Shown here: positions 36,384 to 44,754 of the stretch, piece by piece
How positions within the stretch are numbered: position 1 is the first letter of the stretch
Layout of the letters: the number at the start of each line of letters is the position of its first letter
NCBI RefSeq assembly: GCF_024181725.1
Contig: NZ_CP028908.1
Location: 5,631,501-5,695,500 of the forward strand
Direction: 5' to 3'
DNA length: 64,000 bases
Origin: Bradyrhizobium sp. WD16
GTDB lineage: Bacteria; Pseudomonadota; Alphaproteobacteria; Rhizobiales; Xanthobacteraceae
Notes under the pieces: generated by a model
What the model was told of the DNA's origin: nothing
Seen by the model: only the letters and a program-made list of their open reading frames with translations
Database searches by the model: none
Program-made: the position numbers and the translations under genes

Positions 36384-37748
36384 GTGATCAGCAAGGCGGT
36401 GTTCACCGGCCGGGGCGCCACCCGGGCGCTGCCGTGGGGGCACCAGCCGTCCGGCCGGACCAAGCCGACCAGCATGATCGCCGACGGCCATCCGGGCGCC
36501 AAAACGCGGACGCCAGCGGACTATCGCGTCGAGGTCGTGCAGGACTGGGCTGCGTTCGCACCGGTCTGGAGCGCGATGGGTACCGAGGCCGTCACGGGGC
36601 CATTCCAGCACCGGTTCTGGCTCGACGCCTGGTATGGCGCCTTCGCCTCCGCCCAGGAAATCGAACCGCGCATCATCGTCGCCCGCGACCGTGCCGACGG
36701 CCGGCTCGCCGTCGCCTTGCCGCTGATCGTGCGCTCCCGGCGCGGTTTGCGTATCGCCCAGTTTGCCGACTGCGATCTCACCGACTACAACGCGCCGCTG
36801 CTCGGCCCCGCGGCCCCGGACGACGAAGTCGGCGCCGAACGATTGTGGCGCGCGCTCGTGGCCGCCGGGCTCGATGACGTCGACTTCGTCGAACTCAAGA
36901 AAATGCCGGTCGCGCTCGGCGGACGTCCCAATCCGCTCGCGCTGCTGCCATACGTCGCGCGTTGCGCCGTCGACGGCAATATCGTCACCACAGGCGATGA
37001 TTACGACGCCTGGCGCCATTCGCGCGGTCGCTCGGCGCGCAAGGATCTGGAGCGCTGCTGGCGGGTGTTCATGCGTCACGAGAACGCCGCCTTCCGCCGC
37101 ATCACCGATGTCGACGAGGCGCTGGACACTCTTGCCGTGATGGAGCGCCAGCAGAGCTCGCGCATGACTGAACTCGGCCAGGTCTACATTCTCGACCGCA
37201 GCGGGCCCCGCACCTTCTACCGCGAGCTCATTGCCTCCGGCCTGGGATCGGGCGACGTCGTCATGACGGCACTCGCCTGCAATGGCGACGTCATTGCGGC
37301 GCTGCTCGGAATTCGCGACGCGGCCCGCTTCGTGATGATCCGCATCAGCCATGCCGGGGCGGCGTGGTCGAATTGCTCGCCGGGCCGCCTCGTGATCGAA
37401 CGCAGCATGGCCCACCTTCACGGTGTCGGCTGCCGCGAGTTCGACTTCGGCATCGGCGACTACGACTACAAGCGCCGCTTCGGTGTCGACACCATTCCGC
37501 TGGTGGACAACGTCACGGCCCTGAACTGGCGCGCGCTGCCCAGCGCGACACGCAGCGGCGCCGTGCAGTGGCTGCGCCGCCATCCCGAACTCGACCGCCT
37601 CGCCCGCCGCTGGTTCGCAGGCCGGCGCGCCGCCGCACGCCGGTCACCGGAGGGTGCGGTCGCGCCGCCGTCGGTCGGCGCCATGAACGGAAGACCCACG
37701 CCGGCCCGGCTTCTCGCCTCGTCCGAAACGCCTCCGGCCCTGTGCTGA
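36384..37748 (+). CDS. FemAB/GNAT-like acyltransferase of polysaccharide clusters
   Basis: This is an about 454-residue protein of the acetyltransferase_6 (CelD/BioF2-like, FemAB-related) group. The core has PFQHRFWLDAWYGAFA, DLTDYNAPLLGPAA, HSRGRSARKDLERCWRVF and ECD-type end motif REFDFGIGDYDYKRRFG, which is the most conserved part of this family. A disordered Arg/Pro-rich tail follows. The GTG at 36384 is preferred because AGGAG is 8 nt upstream. It probably acylates sugar residues of the polymer (inference). Only 4 bp separate it from the flippase gene. Confidence 0.78.
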   Translation: MISKAVFTGRGATRALPWGHQPSGRTKPTSMIADGHPGAKTRTPADYRVEVVQDWAAFAPVWSAMGTEAVTGPFQHRFWLDAWYGAFASAQEIEPRIIVARDRADGRLAVALPLIVRSRRGLRIAQFADCDLTDYNAPLLGPAAPDDEVGAERLWRALVAAGLDDVDFVELKKMPVALGGRPNPLALLPYVARCAVDGNIVTTGDDYDAWRHSRGRSARKDLERCWRVFMRHENAAFRRITDVDEALDTLAVMERQQSSRMTELGQVYILDRSGPRTFYRELIASGLGSGDVVMTALACNGDVIAALLGIRDAARFVMIRISHAGAAWSNCSPGRLVIERSMAHLHGVGCREFDFGIGDYDYKRRFGVDTIPLVDNVTALNWRALPSATRSGAVQWLRRHPELDRLARRWFAGRRAAARRSPEGAVAPPSVGAMNGRPTPARLLASSETPPALC

Positions 37749-37752
37749 GCCC

Positions 37753-39213
37753 ATGCTGAACCGTCACTTCTCGGTCTATCTGATCGCGCATCTGCTGCCC
37801 GCCCTGATCGGCTTCGTTGCGATCACGCTCTACACGCGCCTGCTCAGCCCGGCCGAATACGGCCTCTACATTGTCGGCATGAGCATCGCCGGGATCTTCT
37901 TCGGCATTTTCTTCGTCTGGATCCGGCTGTCGGTCTCGCGCTACCAGGCATCCCTTGCCTCGGTCGACTTCAGCGGGACCGCCGCCGTCGCCTATGGCCT
38001 CACCTTCGCCGCCGTCGTCGTGGTCACCCCCCTCGTCCACATCTTCTTTCCCGAGATCGATACCCGCATTCTCGCCGCCGCCGTCCTCACCGCGGTGGCA
38101 AATGGCGGGTTCGAGATTGCCCAGGAATTCATGCGCGCCAACCTGCGGCCGCTGAAATTCGCGACCGTGGCGATCGTGCGTGCCGCCTTCGGCCTGGCGC
38201 TCGGCCTCCTCGCGGTAACGGCGGGATGGGGCGGCGTCGGCCTGCTGACGGCGGTGGGCAGCAGCTACATGATCGGCTGCATTCTCAACGTGGCGAGCAA
38301 CGGTTCGAAATGCGGCCCCTGCGATCGAGACCACCTGATGCAGTTCGCCCGTTACGGATTGCCGCTGTCGCTGGGCGGGCTCTCGGTCGCGATCTACAGC
38401 ACGGTCGACCGGCTGATGGTGGCCTATTTTCTCGGGGCGGACGCCGCCGGTCACTTCGGGGTGGCCGCCGAACTGCCGCGCCAGTTCCTGGTCATACTCG
38501 GCTCCAGCGTCGCCGCGGCGACCTTCCCGGTCGTGTTTCGCAGTCTCACCGGTGAGGGCCTCGCCGCAACGAGAGAGCGCCTGAACGAGAACGCGGAGCT
38601 TCTTCTGGCCGTCGTGCTGCCGGTCGTGGTCTGGCTGGTGATGGCGTCCGACCAGATCGCCGGAACGCTGGTCGGCGCCGAGTTCCGCGCCAGCGTAGCT
38701 CTGCTGCTGCCGATCGCTGCGCTCGCCCGCATGTGTGCGGTGATCAACCAGTTCTATGTGCAGATCAGCTTCCAGCTCGCCGAGCGCTCGGCGCTGCCGC
38801 TGATCCAGTCCGTGGCAACGCTGGTGCTGAGCGTCATCCTGATGGTCCCCATGCTCTGGCAATTCGGGTTGCCGGGTGCGGCCTACGCCTCGCTGCTCGC
38901 CGAAGCCAGCGGCCTCGCTTTCGGCATCATGCTGACGCGCCAAGCCTTTCCGCTGCCGTTCGACGCCGCGCGCCTGTTCAAGGTGGTGCTCTGCGCCTCC
39001 GCCATGACAGTGGCGATCTACGCCGCGCGAAGCCTCACGCCCGGCGCCGGGTTCTGTTCGCTGGTGATCGTCAGCGCCGCCGGCGGCGCTGCCTATGCAG
39101 CGGCGGCGCTGACGGTCAATATCGTCGGCGTCAGAGCGACGGCGTCGGCCGCCTGCGGCGTTCTGCTGCGCAGGCTGCGCGTACCAGCTGCCAACACCTA
39201 TTCCGGCGTTTGA
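37753..39213 (+). CDS. Polysaccharide flippase (Wzx/MOP superfamily)
   Basis: This 486-residue membrane protein has about 14 hydrophobic segments and the Wzx-type start YLIAHLLPALIGFVAITLYTRLLSPAEYGLYIV. The loop YGLPLSLGGLSVAIYSTVDRLMVAYFLGADAAGHFGVA is typical of polysaccharide biosynthesis proteins that flip lipid-linked repeat units to the periplasm. It lies between the FemAB/GNAT-like and GH10 genes with 4 and 19 bp gaps, so it is in the same operon. Confidence 0.9.
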   Translation: MLNRHFSVYLIAHLLPALIGFVAITLYTRLLSPAEYGLYIVGMSIAGIFFGIFFVWIRLSVSRYQASLASVDFSGTAAVAYGLTFAAVVVVTPLVHIFFPEIDTRILAAAVLTAVANGGFEIAQEFMRANLRPLKFATVAIVRAAFGLALGLLAVTAGWGGVGLLTAVGSSYMIGCILNVASNGSKCGPCDRDHLMQFARYGLPLSLGGLSVAIYSTVDRLMVAYFLGADAAGHFGVAAELPRQFLVILGSSVAAATFPVVFRSLTGEGLAATRERLNENAELLLAVVLPVVVWLVMASDQIAGTLVGAEFRASVALLLPIAALARMCAVINQFYVQISFQLAERSALPLIQSVATLVLSVILMVPMLWQFGLPGAAYASLLAEASGLAFGIMLTRQAFPLPFDAARLFKVVLCASAMTVAIYAARSLTPGAGFCSLVIVSAAGGAAYAAAALTVNIVGVRATASAACGVLLRRLRVPAANTYSGV

Positions 39214-39232
39214 CGGGACAGGACCCATGCCG

Positions 39233-40288
39233 ATGACCCGACGCGATTTCGGCATACTGCTCCGGGGCGCGGCCGCGTTATGCGCGGCCGGCGCGCTGTC
39301 CGGACCGGCATTGGGCCGGCCGGTCCGCAAGACACCTTATGGCGCCGCGCTGGCGCTGGCCGATCTGAAAGCCGATCCAAGGCTCGGCGAGGCGATCGCC
39401 GCCACCTGCGACGCCATCGTTGCCGTCACCGAGATGAAATGGAGCGACCTGCGGCCGCGACCTGGCGAGTTCGCTTTCGACAAGGCCGACGAGCTGGCCG
39501 CCTTCGCCCGGGTGAACAACCTCGCCATGCGCGGGCATACGCTGGTGTGGTACGCCGTCATGCCCGACTGGACCAACCAGATCGCGAACGCCGCCGAGGC
39601 CGAGCGCGTCCTGACCGAGCATATCGAGACGGTGATGGCGCGCTATCGCGGCACCGTCCGCTCGTGGGACGTCGTCAACGAGGCGATCCCGGATGCGGTC
39701 CGCGGCGTCGGCGACCGCCGTCCGACGATCTGGTCGCGCCATCTCGGCGAGCGCTATCTGCCCCTGGCCTTCAAGATCGCGGCGCGAACCGATCCCGCGG
39801 CAGAGCTGGTTCTCAACGAATACGACGTCGAATTCGGTGACACGCGCTGCCGCACCAAGCGCGCGGCCTTCCGCAACCTCGTTCACCAGTTGCTCGACGC
39901 CGGCGCACCGCTGCACGCCGTGGGCCTGCAATGCCATCTGCGCGGCGGAATGCCGGTCGACCGCGAGGGGCTGGCGGCCTTCGTCGCCGAGATGCGCGGG
40001 CTCGGCCTCAAATGCCTCGTCACCGAACTCGACGTCATCGACCAGAAGCTCCCCGGGCCCGCCGCGGCGCTGGACCAGGCCGTCGCTTCGCAGGTCGACG
40101 CGGTACTGTCGGCCGCCACCGCCGGCGGACCGCTCGACATGCTGATGACCTGGGGACTTTCGGACCGTTACAGCTGGATCCCCTACAGCTACCCGCGTCG
40201 CGACGGATTGCCCAACCGCCCGCTGCCGCTCGACCGGGACTTCCGCCGTAAACCATTTATGGACGTCATCGATCAATTTACCTCGTAA
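39233..40288 (+). CDS. Tat-exported GH10 endo-beta-1,4-glycanase (xylanase-like)
   Basis: This is an about 351-residue protein with a twin-arginine signal (MTRRDFGILLRGAAALCAAG) and a GH10 barrel. The acid/base glutamate is in SWDVVNEAIP (near residue 149), the nucleophile in CLVTELDVID (near 264), and WGLSDRYSWIP closes the active site. The start at 39233 follows AGGA by 9 nt. Xylanase-like GH10 enzymes in exopolysaccharide clusters usually trim the polymer rather than degrade plant xylan (inference). Its TAA stop lies 5 bp before a CTAG-bounded repeat. Confidence 0.9.
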   Translation: MTRRDFGILLRGAAALCAAGALSGPALGRPVRKTPYGAALALADLKADPRLGEAIAATCDAIVAVTEMKWSDLRPRPGEFAFDKADELAAFARVNNLAMRGHTLVWYAVMPDWTNQIANAAEAERVLTEHIETVMARYRGTVRSWDVVNEAIPDAVRGVGDRRPTIWSRHLGERYLPLAFKIAARTDPAAELVLNEYDVEFGDTRCRTKRAAFRNLVHQLLDAGAPLHAVGLQCHLRGGMPVDREGLAAFVAEMRGLGLKCLVTELDVIDQKLPGPAAALDQAVASQVDAVLSAATAGGPLDMLMTWGLSDRYSWIPYSYPRRDGLPNRPLPLDRDFRRKPFMDVIDQFTS

Positions 40289-40292
40289 GACA

Positions 40293-40458
40293 CTAGTGTC
40301 CCGTCTCCGAATTACCGCTACGTTTGCCTCGCGCTCGCACGGTCATTCGGAGACATAGGGACACTAGCAAAATCAAAGTGCTAGTGTGGCTTATGTCTCG
40401 CAATTGCCTACAGGGGCTTGCCGCAAAGGGCATAGGCAATTGCGAGACGCCACACTAG
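40293..40458. repeat. Repeat locus E-linker-D (E2, D2)
   Basis: E2 (40293-40367) and D2 (40381-40458) are joined by the linker CAAAATCAAAGTG (40368-40380). This is the reverse orientation of the D-linker-E unit at 41495. Family E has outer stem TGTCCC/GGGACA, inner GTCTCCGAAT/ATTCGGAGAC and a bulge ATA; family D has GTGGC/GCCAC, bulge TTAT and inner GTCTCGCAATTGCCTA. A GACA before the first CTAG may be a trace of another lost hairpin. The composite sits inside the exopolysaccharide operon, 12 bp before the next start codon. Confidence 0.92.
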
Positions 40459-40469
40459 GGTGCATTTGC

Positions 40470-41498
40470 ATGACCAGCCGAGCGACCCTGCAGATCAATC
40501 TCCATCCCTCCGACGTGCGCCACGCCGTCTGGACGCTGGATCACCAGCTCGACACCTGGAGCAGCCAGGTGGAGCGGACCGTGCTGACCGTCGACACCCG
40601 GCCGAGCCGCAGCGGCCGCTATCGCGATGCGTTGTATGACGACAACCGCCGCAAGCTGTTTCACCACCTGGAAGCACTCGCGGCGCGGCGCTCCGGCGTC
40701 GAGATCGTCGAGGTCGACTATTCGCCACGGGCCATGGATGCGGCCCGGCAGCGCTACTTCCCCCGGTCGGACGCCTATCCGCAGAAGGCGTTCGACGGCG
40801 GCCCGTTCCACGTCTACTTCCACGGCCTGATGACGGCCGACGCCGATTACGTCGTTCACATGGACAGCGACATGCTGTTCGGCGGCGGCAGCCAGAGCTG
40901 GCTCGACGAGGCCTTCGAATGGTTCGACAAGGTCCCCGAGGCGTTGTTCGCGGGGCCCCTGCCCGGTCCGCCCCGGCATGATGGCGCGCTCGGCGGCCTT
41001 CATGGCTCGCTGCCCGGCACGCGGCCGCTGCCGGCGCCGAAACGCCTCGCCGCACCCTATCCCGCTTACCGCTTCCACAGCGTCAGCACGCGCATCTTCG
41101 TCTTCAATCAGAAGCGTTTCGATACCATGTCGGGAGGCTTCGACATCCTGCGTCCCGATCTGCGCCGCCGGCTGCGAGCCCGCCTGTTTCACCAGTCGCC
41201 GTCGACCATGCCTGCGGAAGAGGCCATGACCAACACGCTGCTCGCGCGCGAGCTCTGCCGCGTCGACTTCCTCGGCAGCGGCCTCGGCCTCTACTCGTTG
41301 CACCCGCCCTATCGCTCCGAGCGTTTCTATCGCGAATTGCCGGGCCTCATCGCCCGCATCGTTACCGGCGATATTCCCGAAGGCCAACGCGGCGATTATG
41401 ATGTCAATGCGAGCATGATCGACTGGACCGAAGCCTTGCGGCATAAGACCTGCCCCCGCCGCGTCGCCCGCGCCATCAACGCCTTGCTGGCGCACTAG
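40470..41498 (+). CDS. Probable GT-A glycosyltransferase of unassigned family
   Basis: This 342-residue protein starts at MTSRATLQINLHPSD; the open frame continues upstream through repeat D2, but that is repeat sequence. It has a DxD motif in YVVHMDSDMLFGGG (near residue 130) and no other clear signature, so I call it a glycosyltransferase from the DxD motif and the exopolysaccharide context. It begins 12 bp after a repeat, with no room for its own promoter and no good ribosome-binding site. Its stop TAG (41496-41498) is part of the CTAG of the next repeat locus. Confidence 0.68.
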   Translation: MTSRATLQINLHPSDVRHAVWTLDHQLDTWSSQVERTVLTVDTRPSRSGRYRDALYDDNRRKLFHHLEALAARRSGVEIVEVDYSPRAMDAARQRYFPRSDAYPQKAFDGGPFHVYFHGLMTADADYVVHMDSDMLFGGGSQSWLDEAFEWFDKVPEALFAGPLPGPPRHDGALGGLHGSLPGTRPLPAPKRLAAPYPAYRFHSVSTRIFVFNQKRFDTMSGGFDILRPDLRRRLRARLFHQSPSTMPAEEAMTNTLLARELCRVDFLGSGLGLYSLHPPYRSERFYRELPGLIARIVTGDIPEGQRGDYDVNASMIDWTEALRHKTCPRRVARAINALLAH

Positions 41499-41823
41499 CG
41501 TGGCGTCTCGCAATTGCCTATACCTTTGCGGCAAGCCTCTCATAGGCAATTGCGAGACATAAGCCACACTAGCTTTTTGATTTCGCTAGTGTCCCGATGT
41601 CTCCGAATGACCGTGCGAGGGTGAGGCAAACGAAGCGGTAATTCGGAGACGGGACACTAGTGTGGTGGATCTGACGCTCGTTTCAGTATTGCAGCGAGTT
41701 CTTCAAACGAGCGTCAGATCCAAAACCACACTAGAATCATAATGATGCTAGTGTCCCCTTGTTTCCAACGTTCGTATGAGCGCCTGCTGCAATGGGATAC
41801 GAACGTTGAAAACAGGACACTAG
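41495..41823. repeat. Repeat locus D-linker-E then A-linker-B (D3, E3, A5, B4)
   Basis: Four hairpins: D3 41495-41572, linker 41573-41585 (CTTTTTGATTTCG), E3 41586-41660, A5 41657-41734, linker 41735-41747 (AATCATAATGATG), B4 41748-41823. E3 and A5 share the CTAG at 41657-41660. In each composite the bulge-bearing arm is next to the linker. Loops in bulge-first orientation contain GCTGCAA (A5, B4), TTGCCGCAAAGG (D3) or GAGGCAAA (E3). The stop of the upstream glycosyltransferase is inside the first CTAG, and the next gene starts 15 bp after the last. Confidence 0.93.
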
Positions 41824-41837
41824 GAACATTGGCGACG

Positions 41838-42740
41838 ATGGCCGTCTCGATCGTCATAGCCGCACGGAATGCGGCGCCCTTCATCGGCGCGACGCTCGCC
41901 AGCGCCGCCAGCCAGGGCAAGGAGCTCGGCGAGATCATCGTCGTCGACGACGGCTCGGCCGACGCCACCGCCGCCATCGTCAGGAACGTTCCCGATCGCC
42001 GCGTCCGCCTGGTGAGCAATCAGGGCCTTGGCGTCTCCGCAGCACGCAACACCGGCGCCCGCCTCGCCTCCGGCGAGTGGCTGATGTTTCTCGATGCCGA
42101 CGACCTGTTGCGCGAGGCCGCGCTCGCCAGCCTGTGCGCCATGGCGGCGGCATCGCCCGACGCGGATGTCGTCTATGGCGACTACGACCGGATCGACGCC
42201 GAGGGCCGCGCGCTCGGCCGCCGGCGGCTGCTCAAGGCCCGGCGCAAGCCCTCCGGCGATGTGCTCGAACCATTGCTCGCCGGGAATTTCATCGTCAACG
42301 GCGGCATCATGATCGTCCGCAAATGCGTTTTCGACCGGGTCGGCGGCTTCGACGAGACGCTGCGCTTCTGCGAGGACTGGCACTGCTGGTGCCGGCTCGC
42401 CGCCGTTGCCAGGTTCCGCTTCCTGCCGGAGATCGTGCTCGATTACCGCGTCCACTCCGCCAATACCATGAGCTCGACCCAGCGGTCGCCGGACGATTTC
42501 CTGCCTGCTGCCGAACGGGTGTTCGACGAAGCGGCGATCATCGGGCGGCTGCCGGCCTCGGCGCTCACGAAGCTGCGCGAAGCCGCAACGATTCATCTCA
42601 TCACCTATGCCGCCGCACAGGCCGTGCGCTTCCGCAGTTACGGCAAGGCGCTGGCCTTCGCCGCGCGAGCGGCCCGCCGGTCGCCATCGAACGTCTTGCC
42701 GATCGCCTTGCGTCTCGTCTCGGCCGGCTTCGGCCTCTGA
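41838..42740 (+). CDS. Glycosyltransferase family 2
   Basis: This 300-residue GT-A enzyme begins MAVSIVIAARNAAPFIGATLASAA, with IIVVDDGSADATA, the DxD motif WLMFLDADDLL near residue 90, VVYGDYDRID, and the late EDWHCWCRLA with the catalytic acidic pair. The ATG at 41838 is 15 bp after repeat B4; the open frame upstream (to 41742) is repeat sequence. An in-frame TTG at 41829 is an alternative. With no space for its own promoter it must rely on read-through from upstream, or on the repeat itself. Confidence 0.87.
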   Translation: MAVSIVIAARNAAPFIGATLASAASQGKELGEIIVVDDGSADATAAIVRNVPDRRVRLVSNQGLGVSAARNTGARLASGEWLMFLDADDLLREAALASLCAMAAASPDADVVYGDYDRIDAEGRALGRRRLLKARRKPSGDVLEPLLAGNFIVNGGIMIVRKCVFDRVGGFDETLRFCEDWHCWCRLAAVARFRFLPEIVLDYRVHSANTMSSTQRSPDDFLPAAERVFDEAAIIGRLPASALTKLREAATIHLITYAAAQAVRFRSYGKALAFAARAARRSPSNVLPIALRLVSAGFGL

Positions 42741-42854
42741 TGCCGGTCAATTGATCCAGAACCGGCGGCACGTGCCCTCCCCGCCGGCGACGCCGTCATG
42801 GACTTTTCCGCGGACGGGCGGCACAGTCGAGGCTCACTCACCGGGGCCGCGACC

Positions 42855-43634
42855 ATGGATCTTCATCTGCGCGGCAAGCGCGTGCTCATCACCGGCGCCT
42901 CCAAGGGAATCGGTGCCGCCGCCGCCGAGGCGTTCGCCGAGGAAGGCAGTCACCTGCACCTCGCGGCGCGCAACGCCGAAGCGCTGGAACTGCTGGCGCG
43001 GCGGCTGCGGGATGCGCATGAGGTCGAGGTCACGGTGCATGCCGTCGATCTTCGCCGGCCCGACGATCTCGCCGCCCTGGCGGAATCCGCCGGCAAGGTC
43101 GATATCCTGGTCAACAATGCCGGAGACATTCCAGGCGGCTCGCTCGAGACGGTCGACGAGGCGACCTGGCGTCACGCCTGGGATCTCAAGGTGTTCGGCT
43201 ATATCAACCTGACGCGCCTCATCTATGCCCGGATGAAGCGGCGCGGCCACGGCGTCATCATCAACGACATCGGCTCGGCGGGCGAGCGCTTCGACGCCAA
43301 TTACATCGTCGGCAGTGCCGGCAATGCCGCGCTGATGGCCTTCACCCGTGCCCTCGGCGGCAGCAGCCTGAACGACAACATTCGCGTCGTCGGCATCAAT
43401 CCCGGCCCGGTTGCCACCGACCGGGTGCTGGCGCTGTCCAGGCGGCAGGCCCTGGCCCGCTTCGGCGACGAAAACCGCTATCGCGAAATCCTCGCCGGCC
43501 TTCCACTGGGCCGGCCGGCCAAGCCGCGCGAGATCGCCGACATGATGGCCTTTCTCGCCTCCGAGCGCTCCGGCTATACCAGCGGCGTCATCATCACCAT
43601 CGATGGCGGTCTCTGCGCCGGCGGCGGACGATAA
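42855..43634 (+). CDS. Short-chain dehydrogenase with altered catalytic Lys position
   Basis: This 259-residue classical SDR has the cofactor motif VLITGASKGIGAAAAEAF and NNAG near residue 88. Where family members have YxxxK, it reads NYIVGSAGNAALMAF: the Tyr is present but the position of the lysine is serine. The C-terminus keeps GINPGPVATDR and the SGVIITIDGG end. It may be a divergent active subgroup or a non-catalytic binder. The ATG at 42855 was chosen as the first residue of the family sequence. The next gene, an MDR oxidoreductase, starts 33 bp later in the same direction. Confidence 0.82.
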   Translation: MDLHLRGKRVLITGASKGIGAAAAEAFAEEGSHLHLAARNAEALELLARRLRDAHEVEVTVHAVDLRRPDDLAALAESAGKVDILVNNAGDIPGGSLETVDEATWRHAWDLKVFGYINLTRLIYARMKRRGHGVIINDIGSAGERFDANYIVGSAGNAALMAFTRALGGSSLNDNIRVVGINPGPVATDRVLALSRRQALARFGDENRYREILAGLPLGRPAKPREIADMMAFLASERSGYTSGVIITIDGGLCAGGGR

Positions 43635-43666
43635 TCGAACCGCAATCAAACGATCGAGGAAATGCC

Positions 43667-44635
43667 ATGAAGGCCTTCGTCTTTGGCGCCGGCGGCGCCG
43701 TCATCGCCGAGGTGCCGCAGCCGGCTCCGACCGGGGTCCAGGTGCAGGTGCGGGTGAGAGCCTGCGGCCTGAACCGTGCCGATATCGGCATGTCCAAAGG
43801 CCATGCCCATGGTGCGGCCGGCGGCGTCGGCGCCGTACTCGGCATGGAATGGGCGGGTGAGGTCGCGGCGCTCGGCCCCGAGGCGCGCGGCGTCGGCATC
43901 GGCGACCGCGTCATGGGATCGGGCCAGGCGGCCTTTGCCGAATACACCCTGGCCGATCACGGCCGCCTGTTCAAAATTCCCGACGGCATGGACTTCGAGG
44001 AGGCGGCGAGCCTGCCGCTGGCCCTCACCACCATGCACAACGCGATCGTGACCAATGGCGCCTTGCAGAGCGGGCAATCGGTGCTGATCCAGGGCGCGAG
44101 CGCCGGTGTCGGGCTGATGGCCCAGCAGATCGCCAAGGCCAAGGGCGCCTCGCTCGTGATCGGCTCCTCGACCGATCCCGGCCGCCGCGGCCGGTTGACC
44201 GAGTTCGGCGCCGACCTCACCATCGATTCCAGCGACCCCGGCTGGGTCGACAAGGTGCTGGAGGCGACCGCAGGGCGCGGCGTCGATCTCGTCATCGACC
44301 AGATCTCGGGCAAGGTCGCGAGCCAGAACCTGCGCGCCACCCGCGTGCTCGGCCGCATCATCAATGTCGGCCGCCTCGGCGGAGCCCATGCGGATTTCGA
44401 TTTCGACACCCATGCGGCGCGGCGCATCCATTACATCGGCGTGACTTTCCGCAGCCGCTCGATCGAGGAAATCCGGGACATCTTCACTGCGGTTCGCGCC
44501 GATCTCTGGCCCGCCGTGGAAGCGCGCCGGCTGCGGCTGCCGATCGATCGCGTTTTCGCCTTCGACGAGATCGCCGACGCCTTCGCCCGGATGGAAGCCA
44601 ACCGGCATTTCGGCAAGATCGTGATCCGGTTCTGA
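43667..44635 (+). CDS. Zinc-independent MDR quinone oxidoreductase-like protein
   Basis: This 322-residue medium-chain dehydrogenase/reductase of the quinone oxidoreductase group has MKAFVFGAGGAVIAEVPQPAPT, NRADIGMSKG, and a nucleotide motif VLIQGASAGVGLMAQQIAKAKGA. The zinc-ligand cysteines and the structural-zinc loop of alcohol dehydrogenases are absent. It uses NADPH to reduce quinones or enones. GAGGAAATGCC lies upstream of the ATG. Co-direction with the SDR gene suggests a two-gene redox operon. Confidence 0.86.
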   Translation: MKAFVFGAGGAVIAEVPQPAPTGVQVQVRVRACGLNRADIGMSKGHAHGAAGGVGAVLGMEWAGEVAALGPEARGVGIGDRVMGSGQAAFAEYTLADHGRLFKIPDGMDFEEAASLPLALTTMHNAIVTNGALQSGQSVLIQGASAGVGLMAQQIAKAKGASLVIGSSTDPGRRGRLTEFGADLTIDSSDPGWVDKVLEATAGRGVDLVIDQISGKVASQNLRATRVLGRIINVGRLGGAHADFDFDTHAARRIHYIGVTFRSRSIEEIRDIFTAVRADLWPAVEARRLRLPIDRVFAFDEIADAFARMEANRHFGKIVIRF

Positions 44636-44754
44636 CGGCTTTTCTGAAACAATTTTAATCGCAACTAAGTCGCAACAAGGATAAGCGCCGGGCGGCCGAC
44701 TGCGGTCCGATTTGCGGGTTTGACCGGCGCCGGCAGCCTGATAAACCCCGCGCC

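Noticed and set aside
40293-41823. The hairpins as classic REP/BIME elements with a RAYT transposase
   Set aside because: REP elements are shorter and carry a GTAG/GGAG-type tetranucleotide on one side; here CTAG is on both sides. No RAYT or other transposase gene is in the window. A relation cannot be excluded.
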